A stretch of DNA of 64,000 nt from Microbulbifer hydrolyticus (GTDB lineage Bacteria > Pseudomonadota > Gammaproteobacteria > Pseudomonadales > Cellvibrionaceae), in NCBI RefSeq assembly GCF_009931115.1, contig NZ_CP047491.1, forward strand, positions 1,268,001 to 1,332,000, written 5' to 3'. The notes beneath the pieces are model-generated. The model ran no database searches and was not told where the DNA came from. It saw only the letters and a program-made list of their open reading frames with translations. Every line of letters starts with the position of its first letter. Position 1 is the stretch's first letter. Shown here one piece after another: positions 48,975-58,294 of this stretch. Both the position numbers and the translations under genes were made by a program.

Positions 48975-49500
48975 TCAGTTTACGGAGCACATCGGTTCTA
49001 CATAGTTACCGCTGTGCGTCCCTTGCAAACCGAAGCTGGCGCTGGCACCCGGTTGCAGGTTGCCATTCCATTCCAGGTTGCTGAGGGTTACCCGTGAGCC
49101 ATTACCGGATACGTCAAAATTACCACCCCAGCCACTGTCAAACGCAGTGTCAGCACTGAAGTCCAACGTTACTTTCCAGCCACTCACTGCCGCGGTGCCA
49201 TCGTTGGTCACAGTAATCGTGTTGATAACGAATCCATCTGCCCAACGATTAGCTTCACCCAGTTGGCAGGTGAGGTCTGATTTCAGCTCGGGTTCTGGCT
49301 CGGGGTCTATTCAATTTGCCACAGTAAAAGTGACGGAATCGGTGGTGGGGAGTTCAATCTCGTTGGTGTCCAGCGCCCCCAGCTGTAGTTGATAAATGCC
49401 GGTTTATACCGGTGCGGTCACTGAAGCGGGGCTGGTTACGTTACCGGCCACCAGGCCGCCGTCGATGTAGATATTGGCCTCGCTACTTTTGCGAGGGTAG
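48975..49500 (-). pseudogene. Remnant of a second modular polysaccharidase (Ig-like domain and CBM2 tail)
   Basis: Read on the minus strand in one frame, the sequence gives an Ig-like segment (SEANIYIDGGLVAG, GIYQLQLGALDTNEIEL, DSVTFTVAN), a PEPEPE linker and a CBM2 ending WNGNLQPGASASFGLQGTHSGN. It is interrupted by in-frame stops at the end of the Ig strand (TAA) and before the linker (TGA), and has no start or catalytic domain. It is homologous to the C-terminus of the adjacent GH9 cellulase, so it is a decayed paralogue or duplicated tail. The last 79 codons remain open, from a GTG at 49211. Confidence 0.78.
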
Positions 49501-49544
49501 ATTTAATGGATAGAGTTTTATTGCCAGGTGTAAGCGGCCGATAG

Positions 49545-49575
49545 AAAACTCCCCAGCCGAAGCTGGAGAGTTTTT
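49545..49575 (-). terminator. Terminator of the GH9 cellulase gene
   Basis: On the minus strand: AAAAACTCTCCAGC, loop TTCG, GCTGGGGAGTTTTC. It lies 15 bases after the cellulase stop. Confidence 0.8.
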
Positions 49576-49589
49576 CAATAGCGGAAAGA

Positions 49590-52415
49590 TCAGTTGGCAC
49601 TACAGGTTGGCAGGCTGAAGTTGCCGCTGTGGCCACCCTGGAATCCAAGCACTGTGGAGCCACCGGGCTGCAGGCTGCCATTCCAGGCCGCGTTGGAAAC
49701 GGTCACCACACGGCCGTCCGCGGAGAGACTGAACTCGCCGCTCCAGCCGTTGACCAGGGTGATCGGCTCGGCAAAGGTGAGCTCGATTTCCCATCCCTGG
49801 ATTGCCTCGCTGCCGTCGTTGGTCACGGTGAGATTGTTCAGCACAAAACCGTTATTCCAGGTGTCTGCGGTCAGTGCTTCACAGCTAACGCCGTCACCGC
49901 CACCGGTGGATTGCGGTTCCACGGTAATGGAAATACTGTCCGTGGCAGACAGCTCGTCACCGTTATCGACTGCACGTACTTCAATCTGGTGATTGCCGAC
50001 GGCCGGTGCGGGTATGGTCACATCCGTGGTGCCGCTGGCGCTGGAAGTCAGCACGCCGTCAAAGTAAAGATTCACACCGTCTGCGTACTGCAATGTGTAC
50101 TGCACGGTGATGTCTTCGCCCTCGTCGAAGGTGCTGCCGCTGGCGGGGGCGGTGATGCTCACCGCGGGTATTGGCGGCGATTCCACATCGATGGTAACGG
50201 TCGCCGCCGAGGATACGGCACCGGCATTGTCGGTGACGGTATAGGTGAAGCTGTCGCTGCCAAAGAAGCCCGCATCCGGGGTGTACAGCAACTCTGCGCC
50301 AGTGCCGCTGAGGCTGCCGTTGTTGGGGCTGGTGTCCACGTTGTACGCAGTGATACTGCCGTCGCTGTCGCTACCGGAGAGTGTCACCATCACCTGGGAT
50401 TCGAAACCGGTCTGCACGTTCACGTCGTTCGCGGTGGGTGCACAGTTGATGCCGGAATCGCCACCGCAGCCCTCACCGGGCTCCTGACCCCAGATGAGCT
50501 CGCCATCGTCGTACAGCGCGATCAATGGTGCTTGTTCGCGGCTGCTACCGTAGTTGTCCCAGGATGGATCATTGGCCGGATCCCAGGGCAGCCCCTCCGG
50601 TACCGCGACGCGGAACTGGGTTTCCTTTTTGCTCTCGGACTGGCCGCCCGGATAGATGTCTACGCCGGCGAAGGAGACCTCCACGTAGTAAATATTGTCT
50701 GCCGGATCGCCCCAGGGGTACGGGCCGGTGAAGCCGCTGCCCTGGCTGTAGGCGCTGGAGAGCTGCAGGTCACTGGCGGAGTAGCCCGCGTCAACCAGTT
50801 CGGAAATATCGATCCAGTAGCGCAGGCTCAGATTGTCGGTGAGCCGTGCCGGCCAGGCGCTGCGGTTGTGCGGTCGCGCGCTGATCTCCGTGTGGCGGGG
50901 GCCGCTGGAATTCAGTTTGGCGTCCACAAAAAATTCGGTATCGCGGGTTTCGGGGGCGGGGAAGCTGTCTTCCGGAATCGGGTTGCCACCGAAGTCCATC
51001 CACAGCCGTGCCAGGGCACCGGTGAAGCCGGCGTTGTAGTCCGTGGCCACCTCGTTCAGCACGTAATCGCCGCGGTCGTTCTCGAAGCTGTCCGAGGTAT
51101 CCGGGCCGCCGACCAGCGCGCCGACCAGTGTGTGGCGGTTGTCGATAGGACTGGAAAGACTGTCGTTCCAGGAACCGTGTGCGGTGCGGTGGTGTGGTGA
51201 GGTGGGGTACACCGAGCCGTAGCCGATCTGGTAGCTCATATTCATCGGGTTATCGCCGAGCAGGTACTCCATCTGACCCGCGGCAAAATCGTAATAGGTC
51301 TGCGCCCTGGGATTACCCGGGTCCACCTGGTTCAGATAATCTGCATACACCAGCGCGATAAACGAGGTATTGGATGTGTAGCGCGCAGCGCCCCACTGAT
51401 CCAGATGCGCGAGGCCGCCGGGGGTGTAGGTCACGCGACTACCGTTGTAACCGGTGGTCCAGAAATCCAGCCAGCGCTCCGCATCGGCGCGGTATTGTGG
51501 ATTGTCGGTAAGCTGCGACATCAGCACATAGCTGCCGTAGCTCTTGTCGTCCCAGGCGTGGGTCCACTTGTACGAGCGGGTTGTGGACTGGGGTTCGGTG
51601 GAAAGGTTGGCGTAATAGCTGTTGGCCTTGTCCAGATAGGACTGGTCGCCGGTGGCGCGATACAGCCAGGCCGCACCCCACACCAGCTCATCGTTGTAAC
51701 CGCTCCAGGAGTTGTAATAGCTGGTGGCATCGGTAATGCAGTCGCTGTAGGCGCCGCGATAATTATCCGCAAAGCTGTACAGCTGCTCCGCGTGCTGTAG
51801 CAGGTTGGCGGCATAGCTGGCATCGCTGGACTCGAACACCATGGAGATCGCGGCCAGTGCCGCGGCGGTTTCCCCGGCGATATCGGAACCGGGGCAGCTG
51901 GCATCGACCTTGTAGGACGGACGTGCCATCGGCATTACTTCCGCGGAACCCCACCAGGCGTGGTCCGCACCGCCGTTGCCGACCTGGCCCCACAATTCAT
52001 TGGGGGCGGTGTGCGCTTTGACAAAGTAGTCCGCAACGAAGCGCAGGTTGTTCAGCATGTGTGGCAACTGCCCGGTCTGCGTGTAGGCCTCGCGGTTTTC
52101 CACTACGCCCCAGGCCAGCATGGTGGCACTGGCGGCCATGGGGAAGCCGAACTTCACATGGTCACCGGCATCGTACCAGCCGCCGGTCAGGTCCACATTC
52201 TGGTCGGCGCCGTCCTGCATGCCGGAATCGCCCCGCCACTCGTTGCGGTTCCAGGCGGGAATCGGGCCGGACTGCTGGGCCTCATAGAAGTAGATGGATT
52301 TCTGTAGCGCCTCGCCATAGTTGGCGGCGAGGGCGCCGGAAGAAAACAGTGCGGAACCGGCTAGCGTCGCGGCAATTGCGGCGCTGAGCGGCTTGGTAGC
52401 TCTGATCAATCGCAT
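49590..52415 (-). CDS. Secreted GH9 endoglucanase with CBM3, Ig-like domains and CBM2
   Basis: 941 residues. A signal peptide runs to about GALA. The GH9 (alpha/alpha)6 domain (about 30-480) has the catalytic Asp pair in GGWYDAGDHVKFG, the conserved His in SPHHRTAHGSW, and the catalytic acid Glu in DYVLNEVATDYNAGF. A CBM3 (about 490-650) is of the GH9-associated type that aids processivity. A cadherin-like Ig domain, a second Ig-like domain and a C-terminal CBM2 (CEALTADTWNNGF to HSGNFSLP) complete it. Start behind AAGGA. Acts on cellulose outside the cell. Confidence 0.94.
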   Translation of the reverse strand: MRLIRATKPLSAAIAATLAGSALFSSGALAANYGEALQKSIYFYEAQQSGPIPAWNRNEWRGDSGMQDGADQNVDLTGGWYDAGDHVKFGFPMAASATMLAWGVVENREAYTQTGQLPHMLNNLRFVADYFVKAHTAPNELWGQVGNGGADHAWWGSAEVMPMARPSYKVDASCPGSDIAGETAAALAAISMVFESSDASYAANLLQHAEQLYSFADNYRGAYSDCITDATSYYNSWSGYNDELVWGAAWLYRATGDQSYLDKANSYYANLSTEPQSTTRSYKWTHAWDDKSYGSYVLMSQLTDNPQYRADAERWLDFWTTGYNGSRVTYTPGGLAHLDQWGAARYTSNTSFIALVYADYLNQVDPGNPRAQTYYDFAAGQMEYLLGDNPMNMSYQIGYGSVYPTSPHHRTAHGSWNDSLSSPIDNRHTLVGALVGGPDTSDSFENDRGDYVLNEVATDYNAGFTGALARLWMDFGGNPIPEDSFPAPETRDTEFFVDAKLNSSGPRHTEISARPHNRSAWPARLTDNLSLRYWIDISELVDAGYSASDLQLSSAYSQGSGFTGPYPWGDPADNIYYVEVSFAGVDIYPGGQSESKKETQFRVAVPEGLPWDPANDPSWDNYGSSREQAPLIALYDDGELIWGQEPGEGCGGDSGINCAPTANDVNVQTGFESQVMVTLSGSDSDGSITAYNVDTSPNNGSLSGTGAELLYTPDAGFFGSDSFTYTVTDNAGAVSSAATVTIDVESPPIPAVSITAPASGSTFDEGEDITVQYTLQYADGVNLYFDGVLTSSASGTTDVTIPAPAVGNHQIEVRAVDNGDELSATDSISITVEPQSTGGGDGVSCEALTADTWNNGFVLNNLTVTNDGSEAIQGWEIELTFAEPITLVNGWSGEFSLSADGRVVTVSNAAWNGSLQPGGSTVLGFQGGHSGNFSLPTCSAN

Positions 52416-52561
52416 TGTGGAGATTCCTTCTTGTAAATTATTGTTTTCAGGCAGGCGCGCTGCCCGGCGAGCCTGTGAACTCGCACAAGAAGGACGTGTA
52501 GCAATTTATCCCGGGAAGGATTTCTCCGTCAGCTTTTGCGTTTTGTGATGGAATACTATTT

Positions 52562-53833
52562 TCAAAGTGCGGACAAAGTTTCGTTCATGGCACTTGTGAG
52601 CGTTGTCAGATCTGACGGCGAAATGACATAGGGCGGCATGGTGTAAACCAGTTTACCGAACGGGCGCAGCCACACCCCGCGCTTGATCAGGCTCTCCTGT
52701 AGTGTGCGGTTGTCCACCGGCTGTTTCATTTCCACTACACCGATCGCACCGAGTACCCGCACATCGGCGACACCGGCGGCACTTTTCAGCGGTGCCAGTT
52801 CTTCTTCCAGTTGGGTCTGAATATTCTGAACCTGTTGCTGCCAGTCGCGCTGCAGCAGTAATTCAATACTGGCATTGGCCACTGCACACGCCATGGGGTT
52901 ACCCATAAACGTGGGCCCGTGCATGAATACGCCGGCCTCGCCATTGCAGATACCGTTGGCGACCTTGTCGGTGCAGAGGGTGGCGGCCATGGTCATGGTG
53001 CCGCCGGTGAGGGCTTTGCCGAGGGAAAGGATATCCGGGCTGATGCCTGCGTGTTCGCAGGCGAACATCTTGCCGCTGCGGCCGAAGCCGGTGGCGATTT
53101 CGTCGGCGATCAGTAGCAGGTCGTATTGATCGCAGAGTTGGCGTACGCGTTTTAAATATTCCGGGGAATAAAAACGCATGCCGCCGGCGCCCTGGACGAT
53201 GGGCTCCAATATGACGGCGGCCAGTTGCTGGTGATTCTGTTCGATCAGTTGCTGCAGTTCGGCGATGTCTTCGTCAGAACAGGGTTCGTCAAACTTGGGC
53301 TTTGGCGCGGGCGCAAACAGGTGCTGGGTGAGCTGGCTGGCGAACAGGTGGTGCATGCCGTTGACGGGGTCGCAGGTGGCCATGGCGCCGAAGGTGTCGC
53401 CGTGGTAGCCATTGCGCAGTGCGAGCAGGCGATTTTTTTCTGGTTTGCCCTGGGACTGCCAGTATTGCAGGGCCATTTTGATGGCGACCTCGACGGAGAC
53501 GGAGCCGGAGTCGGCGAGGAAGACTTTCTGCAGTGGCTCGGGGGTGAGTGCGACGAGTTTTTTGCACAGTTCGATGGCGGGTTCGTGGGTGAGGCCGCCG
53601 AACATGACGTGGCTCATTTTTTCCATCTGTGTCTGCATGGCGGCGTTCAGTTCGGGGACGTTGTAGCCGTGCAGGGTGCTCCACCAGGAACTCATGCCGT
53701 CGATCAATCCGCGGCCGTCTTCCAGATAAATCCGTACGCCTTCTGCTCGGGCGATGGGGTAAACCGGGGGCGGGTTAATCAGGGAGGAGTAGGGGTGCCA
53801 GATGTGGTTTTTGTCGAAATCGAGATCCATCAT
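52562..53833 (-). CDS. bioA: Adenosylmethionine-8-amino-7-oxononanoate aminotransferase
   Basis: About 423 residues of a PLP-dependent class III aminotransferase in biotin synthesis. It has the family N-terminus [28 protein letters not shown] substrate site, [15 protein letters not shown], and the PLP-binding Lys in SLGKALTGG. The open frame extends 42 codons upstream, but that part translates the cruciform element, so the start at 53833 is preferred although no good ribosome binding site is visible. Confidence 0.95.
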   Translation of the reverse strand: MMDLDFDKNHIWHPYSSLINPPPVYPIARAEGVRIYLEDGRGLIDGMSSWWSTLHGYNVPELNAAMQTQMEKMSHVMFGGLTHEPAIELCKKLVALTPEPLQKVFLADSGSVSVEVAIKMALQYWQSQGKPEKNRLLALRNGYHGDTFGAMATCDPVNGMHHLFASQLTQHLFAPAPKPKFDEPCSDEDIAELQQLIEQNHQQLAAVILEPIVQGAGGMRFYSPEYLKRVRQLCDQYDLLLIADEIATGFGRSGKMFACEHAGISPDILSLGKALTGGTMTMAATLCTDKVANGICNGEAGVFMHGPTFMGNPMACAVANASIELLLQRDWQQQVQNIQTQLEEELAPLKSAAGVADVRVLGAIGVVEMKQPVDNRTLQESLIKRGVWLRPFGKLVYTMPPYVISPSDLTTLTSAMNETLSAL

Positions 53834-53864
53834 GGGGTTTGGTGCTTTGTCTTTGTTCGGTGGC

Positions 53865-53976
53865 GGTGAAGCACCGGGTATTTGTTTTCGGAACCGCTGT
53901 GAATACATCCATGTACGCTGCGTCGGCGACGTCCCTGTCGCCGACGCTTCCGAAAACAAATACCCGGCACTTCACC
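53865..53976. repeat. Cruciform element, copy 1
   Basis: A 112-base inverted repeat upstream of bioA. Outer arms are 29 bases (53865-53893 and 53948-53976) with two mismatches. Inside are a small stem TACAT-CC-ATGTA and an 11-bp stem GCGTCGGCGAC/GTCGCCGACGC with loop GTCCCT. The GTGAA motif before the small stem and the loops recur in copy 2 at 58120. Confidence 0.85.
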
Positions 53977-54078
53977 TTCGCGTCTGATTTCCTTGCTTCG
54001 TTAGCCTTTCGTCATTCCGGCGTATGCCGGAATTCAGCGCCACGAAGTCCGGAGTCAAGCCATGGTCTGGGGCAAGGA

Positions 54079-56532
54079 TTAAGCCAGCTCTCTCAAAACT
54101 TTTAACGGCGGCTGACTAACCGCACTGCGACACGCCAGGGTGCCGGCAGTACCGACAAGCAGCGCGCCGACCAGCGGCCCAAGTATCCACAGCCCCGGGT
54201 GGAAGTTGAACGGCAACTCAAACACCCGCTGCGAAAGTACGGCCAGTGTCGCTTCCGTGCCGAAGGCTGCGAGCAAGCCCGCGGCAATGCCCAACAATCC
54301 AAACTCGATTATCAGGCTGCGGATCAGCAGCTGCCGGCGGCCGCCCAGTGTGCGGATGACGGCGGCTTCCTGCAAGCGTTCGGAAATACTCGCGCGGACG
54401 CCGGCGATGAGCACGAGCACACCGGCGATCAGCATGAGGGCGAGGACGGATTCGATGGCGATGGCGACCTGGCCGATGGTTTCGCGGATGTTGTCGAGGA
54501 TTTTGTCCAGCTCGATGATGCTGACGCTGGGGAAGTTTTTCACCAGTTCGTTGACGAACAGTTTGTCTTCCGGCGGCAGGTAGAAACTCTGGATGTAGGT
54601 GGCCGGGAAGTTGTCGAGGCTGCCGGGGGCGAACAGCATGAAGAAGTTGGGGCGCATGCTGTTCCAGTCGAGGGTGCGCAGGCTGGTGATAGTGGATTCG
54701 GTCTCAAGTCCACCGATGGAGAAGCGCAGTACGTCGCCCATTTCCAGGCCGAGACGGGCGGCGACCTCGACTTCTACGGAAACGCCTTCGGTGAGATTTT
54801 CATTCCACCAGTCGCCGGCGACGATTTTGTTGTCGGCGGGCAGGGTGTCGGTCCAGCTTAGATTGAGTTCGCGGCGGATGGCGCCGTCCTTGTTCTCGCG
54901 CTCGGTGACCGGGGTGCCGTTCACGGCGATAAGGCGGCCGCGCACCATTGGGTAGAACTCGGTGCCTTCGAGGTTTTTGCCTTCCACTTTCTGTTTTACG
55001 CCGTCCAGTTCGTAGGGAGCGATGTTGACGAGGAAGTGGTTGGGGGCATTTTCCGGCAGCTGCATTTGCCACTCGTCGATCAGCGCGGTGCGTGCGTAGA
55101 ACATCGCGAGCATGGCGAGCAGGCCGGTACCGAAGGCGGCGATCAGCAGGGTGTTGAAGCCGGCGCGGCGTTGCAGGCTGCCGAGCGCGATGCGCCAGCT
55201 GCCGCCGAGGGACGCGAGTTTGCCGCGCACCAGCAGCCGGTTTACCAGTGCGCTGCCGGCAACCAGCAGGCCGAGGCCAGCGAGCAGGGCGACGGTGGTG
55301 GCGAGGCTGCCGGACAGCCACCAGATCAGCAACAGCATGGAAAGGGGACCGGGGATCAGGCCGAACCATTCCCGTTTGTCCGGGTTGCTCCAGTCCTGGC
55401 GCAGGGTCTGCATGGGGTCGGTCTGGGCGAGGCGGAACAGGGGCGGCAGGGCGAAGCCGATTACGCAGGCGAGGCCGGTGGCGATGCCGACCAGCAGGGG
55501 CTGCCAGCTGCTCGCTGGAGGTGTGACCGGGAAGAAGCCGGCGAGCAGGTTGACCGCCTGGGATTGCACAAAGGATCCGATGGCGAGGCCGATGGTGGTG
55601 GAAATGATCGCCAGTGCCGCCATCTGACCAAGATAGATACCGAGAATCTTGTTCTTGCCGGCGCCGAGGCTTTTCATCACCGCCACGTAGTTGGCGTGGC
55701 GCAGGCCATAGCGGCGCGCGGCGAGGCCCACGGCAACGCTGGCGAGCAGTACCGCGAGGCTGGCGGCCAGATACAGGAAACTCTCAGCGCGGTCGAGGGC
55801 CTTGGCGACCCGCGGCTGGCCTTCTTTCAGGTCGGCGATATGTTCGTGCAGGGTGAGTTTGGGCCGCAGCCACTTGAGATAGTTTTCCAGCGCGGCGTCG
55901 TCGCCGGCGAGCAGGTAGCGGTAATTGACGCGGCTGCCGGGCTGCAGGATGTTGGTGGCGGCGAGGTCACTGGTGTGCATCATCACCCGCGCGCCCATGG
56001 AGAAGAGGTTGGCGCCGCGGTCCGGTTCGTGGTCGATGATACCGTCGATGGTGAAACTGCCGTCGCCCAGTTGTAGCTGGTCACCGATCTCCAGTTGCAT
56101 CAGCGGCAGCAGGCGAGCCTCGAGCCAGACATTTCCGGGGGCCGGGCCCTGCTGCACGACTTTTGACGGGCTTTCGGCCTGGGTGCGCATTTCCAGGTGG
56201 CCTACCAGGGGGTAGCCGTCGCTGACCGCTTTGACCGAGGCGAACTGGAACTCGTCGCCGGCGGAGAGCATGGAGGCGAAGGTGACGGTTTTGGCTCTTT
56301 CCAGACCCAGCTCATCGGCCTTGTCGAGCCATGCCTGAGGTACTTCCTTGCTGCTTTTCAGCACGCGCTCGGCCGCCAGAAAACTCTGGGACTGGATATG
56401 CATGGCGCGAGTGAGGCGGTCGGAGAAGTGGGCGATGGCAGTGACGCAGCTCACTGCCAGGACCAGGGCTGTGGCGATCAGGGCGAGCTCGCCGCCGCGC
56501 CAGTCGCGGCTCAGTAGTCGCAGTGGCAGCAT
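54079..56532 (-). CDS. ybbP: ABC transporter permease, YbbP-like (FtsX family)
   Basis: An 817-residue inner-membrane protein with a helix at each end and two blocks of FtsX-type helices (about 255-430 and 700-800) around large periplasmic domains. The layout is that of YbbP/LolCE-like permeases. Its ATG overlaps the stop of the ATPase gene (TGATG). With YbbA and TesA it forms the conserved tesA-ybbAP cluster; the substrate is unknown, possibly lipid or lipoprotein related. Confidence 0.9.
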   Translation of the reverse strand: MLPLRLLSRDWRGGELALIATALVLAVSCVTAIAHFSDRLTRAMHIQSQSFLAAERVLKSSKEVPQAWLDKADELGLERAKTVTFASMLSAGDEFQFASVKAVSDGYPLVGHLEMRTQAESPSKVVQQGPAPGNVWLEARLLPLMQLEIGDQLQLGDGSFTIDGIIDHEPDRGANLFSMGARVMMHTSDLAATNILQPGSRVNYRYLLAGDDAALENYLKWLRPKLTLHEHIADLKEGQPRVAKALDRAESFLYLAASLAVLLASVAVGLAARRYGLRHANYVAVMKSLGAGKNKILGIYLGQMAALAIISTTIGLAIGSFVQSQAVNLLAGFFPVTPPASSWQPLLVGIATGLACVIGFALPPLFRLAQTDPMQTLRQDWSNPDKREWFGLIPGPLSMLLLIWWLSGSLATTVALLAGLGLLVAGSALVNRLLVRGKLASLGGSWRIALGSLQRRAGFNTLLIAAFGTGLLAMLAMFYARTALIDEWQMQLPENAPNHFLVNIAPYELDGVKQKVEGKNLEGTEFYPMVRGRLIAVNGTPVTERENKDGAIRRELNLSWTDTLPADNKIVAGDWWNENLTEGVSVEVEVAARLGLEMGDVLRFSIGGLETESTITSLRTLDWNSMRPNFFMLFAPGSLDNFPATYIQSFYLPPEDKLFVNELVKNFPSVSIIELDKILDNIRETIGQVAIAIESVLALMLIAGVLVLIAGVRASISERLQEAAVIRTLGGRRQLLIRSLIIEFGLLGIAAGLLAAFGTEATLAVLSQRVFELPFNFHPGLWILGPLVGALLVGTAGTLACRSAVSQPPLKVLRELA

Positions 56533-57260
56533 CAGGCGGACACCTCGGCGAAGTTGTCGGGAATGTCGGCGGTGGTAATCTCGCCCGCAGCCATGCGCAG
56601 GTGGGCGCCGCAGCGCTCGGCGAGGCGCTGTTCGTGGGTGACCAGCACCAGGGTGGTGCCGGTTTCCGCATTGAGATTGAACAGCAGGTCGATCACCTTT
56701 TCGCCGTTGTGGGCGTCGAGGCTGCCGGTGGGTTCATCAGCGAACAGAATGCCGTTTTGGTTGTCTTTATCGTGGCTGGCGATACTGCAAAATGCGCGCG
56801 CGATGGCGACCCGCTGCTGCTCGCCACCGGAGAGCTGGCGCGGGTAGTGGTGCAGGCGGTGTCCGAGGCCGACGCGCTCGAGAAATTCCTCGGCGCGGTT
56901 GCCGGCGTTGCGCTCGCCGCGCAGTTCGCTCGGCAACATGACGTTTTCCCGCGCGGTGAGGCCGGGCAGCAGCTGGAAGGTCTGGAACACGAAGCCCACA
57001 CAGCGGGCGCGCACGGCGGCGCGTTGCTCCTCGTCCATGGCAGTGATCTCTTCGCCGGCGAGCCAGATTTTTCCCTCGGTGGGTCGGTCGAGGCCGGCGA
57101 GGAGGCCGAGCAGAGTGGATTTGCCGGAGCCGGAGGCGCCGGTGATAGCGAGGCTCTGGCCGGCGGGAAGTTGCAGGGAGATGTCGCTCAGCAAGGTGAG
57201 TGGACCTTCACTGGTACTGACGCGGTGGTGGAGGTTTTCGGCTTTGAGCATCAATGACAT
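56532..57260 (-). CDS. ybbA: ABC transporter ATPase, YbbA-like
   Basis: A 242-residue LolD/MacB-type ATPase. Walker A GASGSGKST, signature LSGGEQQRVAIARAF, Walker B GILFADEPTGSLD and switch His in LVLVTHEQ. The ATG at 57260 follows AGGGA; the upstream open frame lacks similarity. Partner of the permease gene it overlaps, and divergent from tesA. Confidence 0.93.
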   Translation of the reverse strand: MSLMLKAENLHHRVSTSEGPLTLLSDISLQLPAGQSLAITGASGSGKSTLLGLLAGLDRPTEGKIWLAGEEITAMDEEQRAAVRARCVGFVFQTFQLLPGLTARENVMLPSELRGERNAGNRAEEFLERVGLGHRLHHYPRQLSGGEQQRVAIARAFCSIASHDKDNQNGILFADEPTGSLDAHNGEKVIDLLFNLNAETGTTLVLVTHEQRLAERCGAHLRMAAGEITTADIPDNFAEVSA

Positions 57261-57317
57261 GGCAAGTCCCTGAAAATTCGGCAAAATGCGCTTTAGATTA
57301 GTAGTGGAGAGTATGAC

Positions 57318-58040
57318 ATGGCGGCAGTTTTTTTCCGGGCTTTTGCGGCCGATTTGGTCCCGCGTGGCCTGCTGTTCGTCGCGCTGGTCACGTCTTTGTA
57401 CGCTGGTTCTCTGCGGGCGGATGGGCCGGAGCAAGCGGCAGATGCGTCTGGTACGAAGACGCTGGTGATTCTAGGGGACAGTATCAGTGCGGCCTACGGT
57501 CTGGATGAGCGCGAGGGCTGGGTGCAGCTGTTGCGTAAGCGGCTGGCGGACCAGAGTCTGGCGGTGGAGGTAGTGAATGCGAGTATCAGCGGTGAGACGT
57601 CCGCCGGTGGTCTGGCGCGCCTGCCGCGGTTGCTGTCTGAGCACTCTCCGGACTGGCTGGTGGTGGAGCTGGGCGGCAACGACGGGCTGCGGGGGTATCC
57701 GCCGCGAGCGTTGCAGAACAATCTTCAGCAGATGGTGAAGCTGGCCCGGGAGAGCGGGGCTGAGGTACTGCTGCTGGGTATGCAGATGCCGCCGAATTAC
57801 GGCAAGGCGTATACGCGGGCCTTTGCGGCGGTGTACCCGAAGGTGGCTGAGGCGGAGCAGGTGCCGCTGGTGCCGTTCTTCCTGGAGCCGGTGGCGCTGC
57901 AGGAGGGCGCGATGCAGACGGACGGAATCCACCCCACGGCCAAGGCGCAGCCGGCACTGCTGGAGCATGTGTGGCCCTGCCTGGAGACCATATTGAAAGG
58001 CAATGAGGACACTCGGTCCGATAGCCTGTGCACTTCTTGA
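57318..58040 (+). CDS. tesA: Periplasmic arylesterase / acyl-CoA thioesterase I
   Basis: A 240-residue SGNH hydrolase. A signal peptide runs to about GSLRA. Block I is VILGDSISAAYG with the catalytic Ser, block III is ELGGNDGLRG, and block V is DGIHPTAKAQ with Asp and His. Start behind GGAG. Divergent from ybbAP as in many gammaproteobacteria. Confidence 0.94.
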   Translation: MAAVFFRAFAADLVPRGLLFVALVTSLYAGSLRADGPEQAADASGTKTLVILGDSISAAYGLDEREGWVQLLRKRLADQSLAVEVVNASISGETSAGGLARLPRLLSEHSPDWLVVELGGNDGLRGYPPRALQNNLQQMVKLARESGAEVLLLGMQMPPNYGKAYTRAFAAVYPKVAEAEQVPLVPFFLEPVALQEGAMQTDGIHPTAKAQPALLEHVWPCLETILKGNEDTRSDSLCTS

Positions 58041-58119
58041 TCGGAAAGCGTACAATCGCGCCCTGATTTTCGCCGGACCCTTCTATGGCTTCGTAGTTGG
58101 TGGCGGTGGCGGCGCTGCC

Positions 58120-58215
58120 GCCGGGTGTACCTTTGCGAAACACGCCGTGAACCCATCCATGGGGGCTCTTCCGCGAGGTCCCTCTCGCGGAAGGTTTCGC
58201 AAAGGTACACCCGGC
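58120..58215. repeat. Cruciform element, copy 2
   Basis: A 96-base inverted repeat between tesA and ttcA. The outer arms are 21 bases, perfect (58120-58140 and 58195-58215). Inside are a small stem CCCAT-CC-ATGGG and a 10-bp stem CTTCCGCGAG/CTCGCGGAAG with loop GTCCCT. Stems differ from copy 1, but loops and order are the same. Confidence 0.85.
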
Positions 58216-58294
58216 GTCAACGCCTTCGGTTCTGAGATTTTTACTTCGTAGCTGGCAACGGACCTCTGTTGTCTGTGAGTTTGAGATTTACCCC

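Noticed and set aside
53833..53959. 42-codon upstream extension of bioA
   Set aside because: It translates the cruciform element and is absent from BioA proteins.
58003..58251. Open frame of 82 codons between tesA and ttcA
   Set aside because: It translates the second cruciform element; no ribosome binding site.
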